DNA of 64,000 nucleotides from Limnephilus marmoratus (GCA_917880885.1 OU862913.1:6882001-6946000), one strand, 5' to 3'. Counted from the first letter of the stretch, positions 23,108 to 33,899 are shown. Made by a program: numbers and translations. Notes: generated by a model from the sequence alone, not told the origin.

Positions 23108-24078
23108 GAACTAAAAAACTAACTAACTAACCATCACGCCGTTTCTCCGCAGGGATAGGCAGAAAGGACGGACCGCCAAACAACTCGATCTTGGCACACA
23201 CTCCTTGCCTCGTTCACATTCATACATCGTCTCATTATATACATGCTCTTCTATTATTCCGACTCTTCACATGGCCCGACTCAAGTATCTGATTCACTTG
23301 GTCGTGCCATGTCTTCCTCGGGCGTCCCCGACTTCTTCTTCCATTCACATTTGCGTCATATATTCTCCTAACACTCCTTTCCTCGTTCATTCGCTCTACA
23401 TGCCCAAACCATCTGAGTGTCCCTTTTACTCATCACGCTTACATCAGCCTTGCATTCTTCGCGGATCTCCACATTTCTCACACACTCCTTGCCTCGTTCA
23501 CATTCATACATCGTCTCATTATATACATGCTCTTCTATTATTCCGACTCTTCACATGGCCCGACTCAAGTATCTGATTCACTTGGTCGTGCCATGTCTTC
23601 CTCGGGCGTCCCCGACTTCTTCTTCCATTCACATTTGCGTCATATATTCTCCTAACACTCCTTTCCTCGTTCATTCGCTCTACATGCCCAAACCATCTGA
23701 GTGTCCCTTTTACTCATCACGCTTACATCAGCCTTGCATTCTTCGCGGATCTCCACATTTCTCACACACTCCTTGCCTCGTTCACATTCATACATCGTCT
23801 CATTATATACATGCTCTTCTATTATTCCGACTCTTCACATGGCCCGACTCAAGTATCTGATTCACTTGGTCGTGCCATGTCTTCCTCGGGCGTCCCCGAC
23901 TTCTTCTTCCATTCACATTTGCGTCATATATTCTCCTAACACTCCTTTCCTCGTTCATTCGCTCTACATGCCCAAACCATCTGAGTGTCCCTTTTACTCA
24001 TCACGCTTACATCAGCCTTGCATTCTTCGCGGATCTCCACATTTCTCACACGATCGTACATTGTTTTACCATACATAA
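23108..24078 (-). mobile_element. LINE family D 3' fragment, internally triplicated
   Basis: Starts (plus strand) with ACTAACTAACTAACCATCAC as in the other family D ends, and ends in the segment matching 39600-39650. Between them a 284-base unit occurs three times head to tail. The element is non-functional. Confidence 0.85.
23195..24052. repeat. Three tandem copies of a 284-base unit
   Basis: Identical anchors (CTCCTTGCCTCGTTCACATT) occur at 23201, 23485 and 23769, exactly 284 bases apart. By eye the copies are indistinguishable. Open reading frames on the plus strand here are artefacts of the repetition. Confidence 0.9.
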
Positions 24079-24589
24079 TAATAAGAAATTAAAATAAAAT
24101 TAAAAAACAATTTTGGAACACTAATTTATTCATATCTAAACTGGATTCTTGTGCAGACGTAGCACGTACCTGTCAGCTATATTATAATAATTTCTGGGTT
24201 TTGTAATAATCACTTTAAAATGGTGTTTTCAGCAGGCCGCACCAAAAGTGCTCGCGGGCCGTATCAAAAGGCTTCGCAAGCTGCAGGTTGTGGCGGATAT
24301 AAACGAACTACTCAGAAAGCGACTCCTTGTTTGAGATACTACTTTAGAATGGGCCGTTTTCTGAGTAATTCCAAAATATCCACGAGATGGCAGCACGGTG
24401 TTTAGCGGTCCTCCTCTGTCATCTAATTTGTGGACCAAATCTATGGACTGACGCACTGACGTCTTTCAATGATTGATCTGTCATTTCGATATTTGCAATT
24501 TATTTTCCGACAAGTTTAGCCAAACAAAGTTTGCTCGATTTGTAAGTAAAATGCACAAAAAGTAAGATGCTGCTCTGAGCCACAGACCG
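24079..24589. other. Spacer with dispersed-repeat scraps
   Basis: 24236-24290 shares GTGCTCGCGGGCCG with about 8235. TACTCAGAAAGCG and GCCGTTTTCTGAGTA near 24310-24375 form a loose inverted pair. No gene is seen. Confidence 0.35.
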
Positions 24590-24610
24590 TGCTGCTCAAC
24601 GGCCTCGACG

Positions 24611-25653
24611 CTGCTCGACGCTAAGCAGGCTCTCAACGACGATGGACTCCTTATCGTAGCGCTGGTTCTGCCCTTCAAACCATACGTTGAATGTAAGATA
24701 TGGATTTTATTATACCTCTAATACTTTAACCAGGGATTTAACCGGTCTTTTAAATGTGATCAATTTTAAATAAGTGGTACTATGGCACCCTCAATCAGGA
24801 TTTGTTGTGAGGTTGAACTGAATGGGGGAGGAAAGAATATGGGAAATGTGAAGGCTGGGAAATGCCTGGCTATTCACACCTGGTCACCTAACACAACTAT
24901 TGCCATTTCAAGCAATGTATCCCTTCTAAATGGTGGTTTCTCACCGGCTGTTTAAGGAAGGGCCTTAAAGAATGGATTTTTAATAAACATCTTGAAAAGA
25001 CCACTATTAAATAAGGGAGGAGAGGGAAATATTGCATGAGAACAAGTCGAATGCTGCTGTCATCTACTGTGGATGGATGTTCCGCTCTTGTCCAGCGAAT
25101 TTCTTGCTGGTGAACTGATACAAAAGGAATCTCATCAATTTATTAACATTATCTGCTACGTGTATCGCCTAGATCTGAATAACCAGACAGTTACCAATTT
25201 CCTCCAGACTCAAAAGCTGCTGTTTTGTTACTCTTAATTTTTCATTATTTTTGACATAGGTAAAAGCAAAGCTTAAATCTCAAAGCATAAAGCTCGAGGC
25301 AAAAATCTAATAGCTTAACATTCAAGCTTAAACTCAAAGCTTAATCTTTAATTTCTCCCAACTATGTCTAGGGTATTGCACTGGTCATCTTCTCTCGGAT
25401 TCCTTGTACTATTCAATTATAATTTTCAGACGAATCTGACCACATGGCGAAGGAGCGTCTGCCCATCCGAGGCCACACATTCGATGAGCACGTGGAATCC
25501 TTCATCAGCTACTGCGCCACCACCTCGGGGCTCCAGGTCATGCAATAGTCACGCTTGCCCTAACTCTGCGAGGGGGACTTCAACCAGTCCTACCACTGGC
25601 TGAACGCCATCATCAAAAAGGACCCAAAATCCCCTGAAACCACGGCTGAATAG
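24611..25653 (+). pseudogene. METTL9-like methyltransferase C-terminal fragment with two in-frame stops
   Basis: The exon ending at 24692 reads LLDAKQALNDDGLLIVALVL then PFKPYVE, matching the late strand of the METTL9 (DREV) methyltransferase fold. A donor GTAAGA follows at 24693. After a 737-base intron the acceptor TTTTCAG leads into 25430-25653: YESDHMAKERLPIRGHTF, DEHVESFISYC, then CEGDFNQSYHWLNAI and a final stop. In this exon TAG (25546) replaces an expected Trp and TAA (25561) an expected Tyr of the family's WSRLPYLCEGD motif. Upstream of 24611 the match continues weakly out of frame. METTL9 N-methylates histidine in His-x-His proteins; this copy cannot make the C-terminus. Retention of the intron suggests a DNA-level duplicate or a decayed locus, not a retrocopy. 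A SINE sits in the intron. Confidence 0.75.
24775..25050 (-). repeat. Diverged SINE (family T) inside the METTL9-like intron
   Basis: TTGTTGTGAGGTTGAACTGA, TGCCTGGCTATTCACACCTG and TAAATGGTGGTTTCTC align with the body of 32236-32580. The tRNA head is not recognisable. Confidence 0.6.
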
Positions 25654-25986
25654 AAGTTTTAATAGGTTTACTTATATTACCTCTCACCTTTGTATTTTGA
25701 TATCCCTCATCTGTGAAATAGATTATATTTCTATTGAACGTTTACAAATAAAATTTTAGCATAGGAAAAATCAATGGTTTATCAAGTAAATAAATGTTAA
25801 TTAATGTTGTATAGTATGGGGGTTGCGAGATTTTTTCGATTAGTTACCCCAAAATAAATATGTGTCAAAATACGTAGTGTGCAATGCTATTTATTACCCC
25901 TCTGAGACTTGAAATTGAGAAAAAACTGACTTATTTATTCTACACTAGTTGCATATTTAATTTGCTAATCTTATTTTCTTTATTTT
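25654..25986. other. 3' flank of the METTL9-like fragment
   Basis: AT-rich. AATAAA-type signals occur near 25748. No other gene is seen. Confidence 0.4.
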
Positions 25987-26162
25987 AACAGGTTGACTGT
26001 TCACAAAGTTGCTCACGCGTTGATCGATGCTATCACAACTATATAATATTAGAATGTAAAAAAATAAAATGAATGCCAAAACAATAAATAATTTATGTAT
26101 AATGTTAATTATTTGTTGTACTGATGTGTTCTTCTATGTGTATAATGTTTGTAAATGTTTTA
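25987..26162 (+). repeat. Left member of a 176-base direct repeat flanking a LINE
   Basis: AACAGGTTGACTGTTCACAA to GTAAATGTTTTA recurs at 30945-31121 with one substitution and one A-run length difference. The intervening DNA is a complete LINE. Confidence 0.9.
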
Positions 26163-26229
26163 TAATAATAATAATAAGCCTTTTTATTCTGGACTCCTGT
26201 TAGGTATGTATTAGACATGATCTTATTTG

Positions 26230-29110
26230 TTATAGTATATCCCGAAGCTCAGTTTGCCTCTTGGCATAGGCCTCCTCTAACATTTTCCATTGGGACCTGT
26301 CACGCGCTACTCTTCTCCATTGATGTCCAGCAGTGAGTTTTAGGTCATCTTCCCATCTTATGTGTTGACGTCCTCTACTTCTCTTGCCATCTCTGGGATA
26401 CCAGTCAGTGACATTTTTGCACCATTTCTCTTGTGGATCGCGTATCATGTGTCCTGTCCATCTCCACTTTTGTTTGTCTATTCGGGAAACTACATCGGTA
26501 ACTTTAGTTATCTCCCTTATTGTGCTACATCTCACTCTGTCCTGTTTCCTTGTTCCTGTCAAACTTCTCTCCATGGCTCTCTGGCAGCGTTCCAACTTTT
26601 CTCTGTGGCGTTTGGTGAGTGCCCAAGTTTCACATCCATAGGTGATGACTGGAAGTATACACGTGTTGAAGACTTTCCTTTTTATTTGCATACTTAGCTC
26701 CTTGGATTTCAAGACTTCTTTCAAAGACCAGTATTTCTTCCATCCATTTGCTACTCTTCTCTCGATTTCTTTAGTGGTTTGATCTTTGTGGGATATTATC
26801 TGTCCTAAATAGATGTAATCTGACACATATTCGAGTGGTTGGTTGTCAATTTTTATAGTTACTGGTTCAGAGTTTGTAAGCAATTTTGTTTTGTCTTTGT
26901 TCATGCATAGGCCGACTTTCACACTTTCCTCGTTTAGTGATTCTATCATTCCAATTAGGTGCATTGGGTTTTCCTCGAATAGGACTATATCGTCTGCAAA
27001 TCTTAGGTGGTTCAGTTTTACACCTTGTACGTTGATACCATATTTTTCCCAATCTAGTTTGCGGAAGATACTTTCCAGAGCAGCCGAGAACAATTTTGGT
27101 GATAGAGGGTCTCCCTGTCTTACTCCTCTCTCGATCTTGAACGTTTTTCCCAAGGTTTCTAGTTGGATCCTCGCTTCGCAATTCAAGTATATGTTTTTTA
27201 TAATATTGATGTAGTTTAAAGGTATCCCCTGCTGTTCAAGGCTATCCCATATAGCTATGTGTCTTATGCTGTCGAAAGCTTTGGAGTAATCGATGAATGC
27301 CATGTATAGTTTCTTATTATACTCATTATATTTTTCTACTATTTGTTTCACCGTGTGTATGTGGTCCAGGGTAGAGTATTTTTGTCTAAAGCCGGCTTGC
27401 TCCCGTGGTTGATTTTCATCTAACTTTTTACTTATTCTTTCCAGGATAACTTTGGAAAATACTTTGTATATATTTGACATCAAACTTATAGGTCTGTAGT
27501 TCCCTATATCTTCCTTTTGTCCTTTCTTGAATATAAGAATAATGCTTGATGTTTTCCACTGTGTAGGTATTAGACCAGTTGTAAGTATATCATTGAATAT
27601 TGAAGTTAGTATTGGTAGTAGTTCTTCCATGGTGCCTTTAAGAAGTTCGTTTGTCACTTTGTCTGGACCTGGGGCTTTTTCCATCTTCTGACTGTATATG
27701 GCTTTTTCTACTTCTCTGGAAAGTATTTTTGGTTCAGTTACAACGTTTTCCTGCTCTTTGTTGACGTCTTTCTTCGGATCATGTTTTTGTTTGTCGTCTG
27801 TGCTTGAGTAGAGGTCCTGGTAAAATTTTGTGGCTATTTCGTTTATGTTTTTTTTTCTATTTGAAGAAGTATTCCCCCTTTTGTTTAATTTTGGTATCCA
27901 TTCTTTATTTGATTCTCTCAATTCTTTAAGCGCTTTTTTCACTCCCCCTGTTTTCACTATATGCTTTTCTAATGTTTGCAGCCTCTTGGTCTTCCTATCT
28001 TTCCTGATGTTCTCTCTGATTTCTTTACTTAATTTTGTTATAGTTTTAATTTTATCTTTTTTAGGATGTTTTGAAAATAGGTGTTTTCTTTCTTCTATAA
28101 GTTGCAGCGTTGTGTCACTTAGTTCGTACTTATTTCTTCTGCTATTCTCAGCTTTTTCTTTAGTTAGTAGATTTTCTAGCTTTCCATATTTCGTACGAGC
28201 ATCCGTGTTACTCAAAGTTAATTCTTCAGCTGATTCAATTAGGGATTGTGTTATTTTCTTTAAGGTTTCATCGTCGTGGTGTTTTGTAGTGTGTGAAGCG
28301 AAATGTTTTCTAGATTTATTTGGTGGTTCTATTCTTATATTGCTTCTTACCATACGATGATTTGTATTGAAATTGAATTTAGTTAGGACCGATGTATCCG
28401 TGAAGGCTTTTGGATAGTTTGTTGTTATGTAGTCAATTTCGTTTTTGGTTTTGCCATCGGGGGAGATCCATGCCCATTTATTCTTTTGGTTTTTCATGTA
28501 TAAACTGTTCAAGAGCGTTAGGTTGTGTTGTAATAATAATTCAACCAAAAATTCACCATGTGGACTTCTTCTACCTTGGCCAAACTTTCCCAAGACATAT
28601 TCTTCCTTGCATTGCTTCGTCCCGACTTGAGCATTGAAGTCGCCCATTAGAATAATGTGGTTGTTTTGATACCTTGTTAATATCTTTGTTAATTCTTTAT
28701 AGAAAAGTTTGATTTCTGTTTTTGTTGCTTGTTCTGTTGGAGAATAAATTTGTATAACTGACCATACTTTTTGGTATCCTGGTATGTCAATGTTAAGAAT
28801 GGCTATTCGATCTGAGATTCCAATTAGGTCTTGTATGTATTGTTTCATTGACTGTTTGATTAGGAATCCTACTCCTCTTTGACCGGCTGTTTCACCTTTG
28901 TGGAATAGTTGTAGTCAATGCGTTCCTCAATCTTTTCTCCTAGTCTTCTTATCTCACTAATGCCCAGGATATCCCATTTTATTTCTTCGAGAGCTTTTTC
29001 TAGCTCGTGTAGGCTTTCTTCGGTTCTAAGGGTTCTCGTATTTAAAGTTGCAATATTGAGTATTTTGTTTCTTCTTGTTGTTAGAGGGTGGTGGTCTATA
29101 ACTCCCGCGG
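26230..29110 (-). pseudogene. LINE ORF2: endonuclease and reverse transcriptase, one frameshift
   Basis: The first about 70 codons (KILNIATLNTRTL..., DILGISEIRRLGEKI) are in one frame. A one-base loss near 28899 moves the reading to the long frame 28848-26230 (872 residues). Endonuclease: HIILMGDFNAQVG, NEIDYITTNYP, NHRMVRSNI. Reverse transcriptase: KAPGPDKVTNELL, NYRPISLMSN, FIDYSKAFDSI (motif A), GVRQGDPLSPKLF (motif B), LRFADDIVLF (catalytic FADD). C-terminus: KWRWTGHMIRD, RSRGRQHIRWEDDL, ARDRSQWKMLEEAY. Product role is target nicking and target-primed reverse transcription. The single break could also be a sequencing error. Confidence 0.88.
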
Positions 29111-29206
29111 GGACCAGCCAAATTGGGAGCCTTTTTGTTAATTGGTTTTGATTGTTAATTTTTGTTGGTATTAATATTGTTTGTTTCCGATTTTCCGAGT
29201 CAATTA

Positions 29207-29986
29207 TTAGTTTTTTGAAGCATTTAGTTGGGAGTCAGAACTTGCCCGGTTGACATAGTTCAGTATGTTAGGTCTGGTGATCTCTTTCGTGCTAGTTTTG
29301 GGTAGAGGTTGTGGAGGATTGCTTAATATTTTATTTGTATTTACTTTCTTTTGTGCTGTTGACTTGGGAGAATCCGAAGTTCCTCTTTTCCTCTTTTCGC
29401 TAATGTTTTCCTTCGATTTTAACACTATCAGTTTGTCATATTTTATGTAAGCGATATTTCCCTTCTTTTTTTCATCTTCTAGTTGAGGTTGTAGCTGTTT
29501 TCGTTTTTCCAGGATTTCCTTCGAGTAATCTTCGTTCACATTAATACCTGACGGGAGGTTTGTCTTGTTCTTGAGTATAAGGTGTTTTTTCCATTGGGTC
29601 GTGATAGAGGCTATAACCGGACGATTCTGGTTTTCGCTTTGTTTCCCTATCCTATACACGTTGCTAATTTCTTTAGTGTCCAAGTGTACTCCCGTGTCTA
29701 CTACGAGTTCCGTGATGTAGTCTACTAGGTCTCCTTCAGATTTCCCCTTCTCTTCTATTCCAAAGAACACCAGATTATTTTTACGTTTTTCTCTATCTAC
29801 CGCTTTAAGTTTTTGTTCTAGTTCTGATACTTTATTTTTAAGGATATTATTTTCCTCAATAATTGTTTTCATCTTCTCATCTAGCGCTTCCATCACATTT
29901 CTAGTTACCGAATGAGTTATTATTTCGGCTTGTTTCTCTAGTTTCTCGTCAAGCTTAAATGAAAATAACTCCATATTTTTGTCCAT
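29207..29986 (-). CDS. LINE ORF1 protein, 259 residues, intact
   Basis: Starts MDKNMELFSFKLDEKLEKQA. Residues about 25-70 form heptad repeats (coiled coil for trimerisation). Residues about 70-130 have NNLVFFGIEEKG and ISNVYRIGKQ, as in the RRM-like core of L1-type ORF1 proteins. The rest is basic, with KRKRGTSDSPKS. It is expected to coat LINE RNA. The frame is open from ATG to stop. It lies just upstream of ORF2. Confidence 0.85.
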   Translation of the reverse strand: MDKNMELFSFKLDEKLEKQAEIITHSVTRNVMEALDEKMKTIIEENNILKNKVSELEQKLKAVDREKRKNNLVFFGIEEKGKSEGDLVDYITELVVDTGVHLDTKEISNVYRIGKQSENQNRPVIASITTQWKKHLILKNKTNLPSGINVNEDYSKEILEKRKQLQPQLEDEKKKGNIAYIKYDKLIVLKSKENISEKRKRGTSDSPKSTAQKKVNTNKILSNPPQPLPKTSTKEITRPNILNYVNRASSDSQLNASKN

Positions 29987-30944
29987 TTTGTTTGTGTTTT
30001 ATAAAATTGTTCGGATGAGGATATTTGATTAATGTATATTTACGCCTGTTGGTGGGCAAAATTTCGGCACTCCTGTAAGAACTTTCCGTACTTACGCCTG
30101 TTTGCAGTTTTAATTAGTTTTCAGAAATACGCATTTACTGCCCTCTATTGACTGGTAGGGTATCTCGTTAATAGATTTTTGGTTTAGTTGGTGAACGTAT
30201 TTACCGCCATCTATGAACAGATATTTTGTAAATTTTATAATTAAATAAAAAAGATTTTGGTTTGTTCGAGGATTGAACCCTTCTCCGAAGAAACTGGAGC
30301 CAAACACTTTGCACCCGCGCCAATTCACTGTCTAGCGTTAGCGAGATTAAAGTCTATATTAAACAACTGTCAATGAATTGTATTAGTGTATTTTTGTTGT
30401 TTTTAACTTAAAACACTACTTTTATTGTTTTATTCACAATTCAAATTTGTTAAGGATTCACTAATTGCCAGATTTTTTTCCGGATGTTTATTATTTTATT
30501 TATTTCACTTGATGACAATTAATTAATTAGTTAATTCAGTTTTATTTTCAGTTAAGTTTCAGTTTTTATATCACTTTCGTATCACTTTTGAGGCATTCCC
30601 CGTTCGGGTATCGATAGAATAGACACACGAGGATATAAATTCTGCGCCGAGTTTTATAATACACATAAAATTTCAGATTGTTAAACACTTTTAGTGCGAA
30701 TTCTCAAAACATTTCTATGTGACAGAATCCTAGATAGATTGTGTGTCAATTTTTTTTTTTGTAAAAAGTCACTTTATGAGCATATCTCGGTATAATACCG
30801 GGAGACTAACACACCGGGTGATAGTCCGAGAAAAACACTGCACTTCAGTAGCAAATTTGATCCGATTTAGACACTATTTCTTGGTATGATTCTTCAAAAA
30901 ACTGGAGCTAACGAAATTAGCGACTGATCAAGTTCAATGGCCGG
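29987..30944 (-). promoter_or_regulatory. 5'UTR/promoter region of the LINE
   Basis: About 960 non-coding bases precede ORF1 and probably include the internal promoter. A tRNA-like stretch (30262-30340, minus strand) with a B-box-like GGGTTCAATCC and a downstream T-run (seen as AAAAAAG at 30248-30254) lies inside. Confidence 0.5.
30262..30340 (-). repeat. tRNA-like segment within the LINE 5' region
   Basis: The reverse complement reads TGGCGCGGGTGCAAAGTG (weak A box), then GGAGAAGGGTTCAATCC (good B box), then CGAACAAACC and a T6 run. It could be a SINE remnant or a captured Pol III promoter. The cloverleaf is not convincing. Confidence 0.4.
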
Positions 30945-31121
30945 AACAGGTTGACTGTTCACAAAGTTGCTCACGCGTTGACCGATGCTATCACAACTAT
31001 ATAATATTAGAATGTAAAAAAAATAAAATGAATGCCAAAACAATAAATAATTTATGTATAATGTTAATTATTTGTTGTACTGATGTGTTCTTCTATGTGT
31101 ATAATGTTTGTAAATGTTTTA
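30945..31121 (+). repeat. Right member of the 176-base direct repeat
   Basis: Copy of 25987-26162. Downstream sequence (ACGACACATTTATATTATG) would follow the left copy directly in an empty allele. Confidence 0.9.
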
Positions 31122-31344
31122 CGACACATTTATATTATGTCTGTAATCTTGTTCTTTTCATACCTCGAGAAATAAAAGAAAGTTTTTTTTATTTATTTAT
31201 ATATTTGTTAAATTATTTTGTGTTATTTAGTACAATTAAACAACAATATTTTTTAACCATGGCAGTAGCTGTCGTGCAAGGCTGAGAAAACCATGTCAAA
31301 ACTGCAGCGACTCACTCTTTATTTTAATAAAACAAATATAATAA

Positions 31345-31572
31345 TGATCTTTTCGTTATTTGTTTTTGGGGTGTTATGCCGTGTTGCGCTACCTCCTTTA
31401 GCCAACGTTTCGGACAGCGTTGCAATGTTGCAGTGATCCGGTAGATCTGCCCTGATGATGGACACTGCAACGCTGTCCGAAACGTTGGCTAAAGAAGGAG
31501 GTAGCGCAACACGGCACAACGCCCCAAAAACAAAAAAACGAAAATACTTTTGGCCGTGAAAATCTTAAAACG
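31345..31572 (+). repeat. Fold-back/hammerhead family, copy 3
   Basis: The left arm reads ATTTGTTTTTGGGGTGTTAT, GCGCTACCTCC, GCCAACGTTTCGGACAGCG, then has a deletion in the loop half. The right arm is complete, with the tail GGCCGTGAAAATCTTAAAAC. The element lies just past the 3' end of the THAP gene. Confidence 0.85.
31449..31492 (+). ncRNA. Hammerhead ribozyme motif, intact core
   Basis: CTGATGA (31452-31458), stem II GGACA/TGTCC with loop CTGCAACGC, GAAA (31479-31482), CGTT and GGC closing a three-pair stem I with GCC. Same sequence as 371-414. Cleavage is expected after the GTT. Predicted only. Confidence 0.72.
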
Positions 31573-31589
31573 TATCATAATAATGATTG

Positions 31590-31595
31590 TTTATT
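31590..31595 (-). terminator. Poly-A signal of the THAP gene
   Basis: AATAAA on the minus strand (TTTATT on plus), about 170 bases past the stop of the THAP gene. It is the first canonical signal after that stop that I noticed. Confidence 0.5.
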
Positions 31596-31761
31596 TCAGA
31601 ATGTTGTGCAATGCGATACATTCCATATTTTGAAATAGTTCAAACATTGACAAAATAACAATGTATTCATACATAGAATGAAACAGAAAATAAATGAAAA
31701 ATATAGTATATAATAATGAATCCAAAAAAATATGCAAATATCCGTTCATGGGGGATGGGGG

Positions 31762-33326
31762 CTATTTGACAGGCTCCCATTTCCAGAAGGGCATCAGGGG
31801 GGACTCCATATCCATCCAGGCAACCATGGAAGTGATGATGGTATTCTTAGACTTGCGTAGTCTGCGCCATAAGCTTCCCCTGCGGTGGAACAAAAGTTTA
31901 TTTTAATATAAACAGTTAACTTTTCCTTTTTATTATCAATCTATCTGAGTGTCTGTATCTAGAGTCGGTCTGTCACACGGAGTATCAAATAGCAATATGA
32001 CTTACACTATCACGTCTTCTAGATTCACGGGTAACACCGCTTCATCTTGTGGTTTTGGTTTTGTAGAATTCATATATTTATATTTTTTCACGTATCAGAC
32101 ACCTTCCCTGTCTGTTTCTTAATTCTAAATTACCTACTTCTACTTTTATCCAGGGAAATATTGAAGGAACTACACCTTTCAGTAGCTTTTGCCTGTACAG
32201 TACATCTGAAAATAAAATTAGGCTCAAACTTCCATACTTTTTTTTTTTTTTACAGTGAATACCTCACAAGAATCTCAACTGCTCCCGTCTGGAGCCAGTG
32301 AGACTATGGCATCCCCAATTGGGGTATGTTGTGAGGCTGAAGGTAGTGGGGAGGGGAAGGAGGTGGGGAAGAGGAAGGTTGGGAAGTACCTGGCTATTCA
32401 GATCTGGTCACTAAACACGGCTAAAGCCATTTTCAAGCAACGTTTCAATTCTGAATGGTGGTCTTACACCAGGGCGATACTGATAGTATCTTCCACTCTG
32501 GAACATGCCGCAAATATACTATATATTATTTTAAATGAATTAATTGTGAAATAACACAAATTAATCAAAAAAAAATTATTTGCGGATGCCGGGTTCGAAC
32601 CCGCGACCTCCGGATTGTGAGTCAAGAGTCTTACCTACTGGACTACGGAGGTCGTCAATACATGATATAAAATACGAAACGGTCTACGTTGAAATAATAA
32701 TAATTTGAATTTTTTCCTAAAACACTGAAAAGTAAATTACAATCACGAGATATATAGACATGGGACGAGAAATGCAAAGCAAATTAGATTGCCAACAACG
32801 AAGAATCTCACCCGCCCAGAAATCTCATGCCAGACAGTTTGATAACCGTGTAATAAAATTATTGCAATAATTGAAAATGAAAAAAGGAAATAAGATATTA
32901 TGTCTACCGTAATTATTAATGTTAGTTGTGGTTGACTACACTTATATTTAAATGTACGTTTGTCAAATAATGTCAACTGCGAAAGAAGGCAAAACATTGT
33001 GTAGGTATAAAATTTTGTGCATTCTATGTCAAATGTTTCTTTACGTGTTCATTAAACTATACAAGTACTCTCTATATTATATTGGGGATTCAATTATAGT
33101 AAGATATTAATTGAATGAGTCATGTGCTTACTGTTATAGTTAATATTATTGAATACATAATCTGTGTCCCTGAAATGAGCTTTACAGACAACAGAATCAG
33201 GAGTCGGTACCCATTTGGAACGCCTAATTGAATGAATCCATTTCGCTTTCAAGTCTTTCAATCTTTGGGAAACTCGTGTCCACCCCTATTTCTACACATT
33301 GGAACACTACAACAGGTTGACGGCAT
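31762..33326 (-). CDS. THAP-domain gene, four exons, one-base deletion in exon 1
   Basis: Exons (minus): 33326-33132, 32205-32134, 32045-32006, 31879-31762. The donors are GTAAGC, GTAATT and GTAAGT, the acceptors are AG, and every phase fits (1, 1, 2). Exon 1 starts MPSTCCSVPMCRNRGGHEF and has C-x4-C, then WIHSIRRSKWVPTPDS and CKAHF (Cys and His of the C2CH zinc site). Exon 2 gives YRQKLLKGVVPSIFPW, the end of the THAP domain. Exons 3-4 add about 50 residues ending MPFWKWEPVK. Expected length is about 141 residues; THAP proteins are sequence-specific DNA binders. After FPK one base is missing (GATTG where the frame needs one more T), which leads to a stop. It is a young pseudogene, a polymorphism or a sequence error. 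A SINE lies in intron 1. P-element transposases also carry THAP domains, but no transposase follows here. Confidence 0.75.
32236..32656 (-). repeat. tRNA-derived SINE (family T) in THAP intron 1
   Basis: Tail is the T-run at 32241-32254 (A-tail on minus). The body is shared with 9340-9600 in opposite orientation. The head at 32583-32656 contains CGGGTTCGAACCC (textbook B box) and TAGTCCAGTAGGTAAG (A box) on the minus strand. Confidence 0.85.
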
Positions 33327-33794
33327 TATTATAATATTTAAAAACACTAAATTGCGTCAAACGGCCTAAAAAATTTATGGGATCTGACAGTTAAATAAAA
33401 TAGTTGGACCGCTAGGACTATTAGCGAACCTAGCCGCCAAAATCGTGCGAAAACGGCCCATTATCTCGAACTTAAAAGGCCAACGAAAAGATTCTACAAT
33501 TGTCTATGATTTTATTATTGTCTATGTATAACCTATAAATATTGTTGACACGTCCTTTTTTCACTGTCAAAGTGTCATCGTGTTTCCAAACTGCGTTCAA
33601 TCCATGCAGTTAGCTATTATTCCACGCTTGTGATAGTTATTGGTAAGTACTAATGCTTATATTCAGTTTAAGCACCGGCGTTTATTTTATTTTGACTTAT
33701 GAACGTTGTATTTTTTTACCCACCTCACTATTCACTAGACAAAGTCTATTATAATATTATATTTTTTAATGTAGCTATTACTTTGTGTTTATCC
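33327..33794. promoter_or_regulatory. Likely promoter region of the THAP gene
   Basis: Upstream of the THAP start codon. It contains a consensus splice donor on the plus strand (TTATTGGTAAGTAC near 33641), which could end a 5' exon of a plus-strand gene such as the zinc-finger gene. That link is speculative. Confidence 0.3.
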
Positions 33795-33844
33795 ATTATA
33801 GAAAAACGAAATAATTCAACTTTGTATAAACCACTTATTTGATG

Positions 33845-33893
33845 CGCAAATCCGACCGGTTTCGGAACAAACGTTCCTTCGTCAGGGAAAGCT
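33845..33893 (-). ncRNA. Hammerhead ribozyme motif in the left Penelope arm
   Basis: Reverse complement of the motif at 36781-36830: CTGACGA, stem II GGAAC/GTTCC, GAAA, CCGG, then TC. See that entry for pairing details. Confidence 0.75.
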
Positions 33894-33899
33894 TATACT

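Larger units (their letters stand above)
26163..30944 (-). mobile_element. Almost intact two-ORF LINE (family C) flanked by 176-base direct repeats
   Basis: On the minus strand: a 5'UTR of about 960 bases, ORF1 (29986-29207), a short spacer, ORF2 (about 29110-26230), and a 3' end in an ATT/TTA triplet repeat (26163-26176). Only one frame break is seen in ORF2. Same family as the old copy at 740-6875. Confidence 0.9.

Noticed and set aside
23205..24078. Overlapping plus-strand open frames of 123-147 residues
   Set aside because: They are shadows of the 284-base repeat of a minus-strand LINE fragment.
26362..28637. Plus-strand open frames across the LINE ORF2
   Set aside because: Antisense shadows of the 872-residue reverse transcriptase frame.
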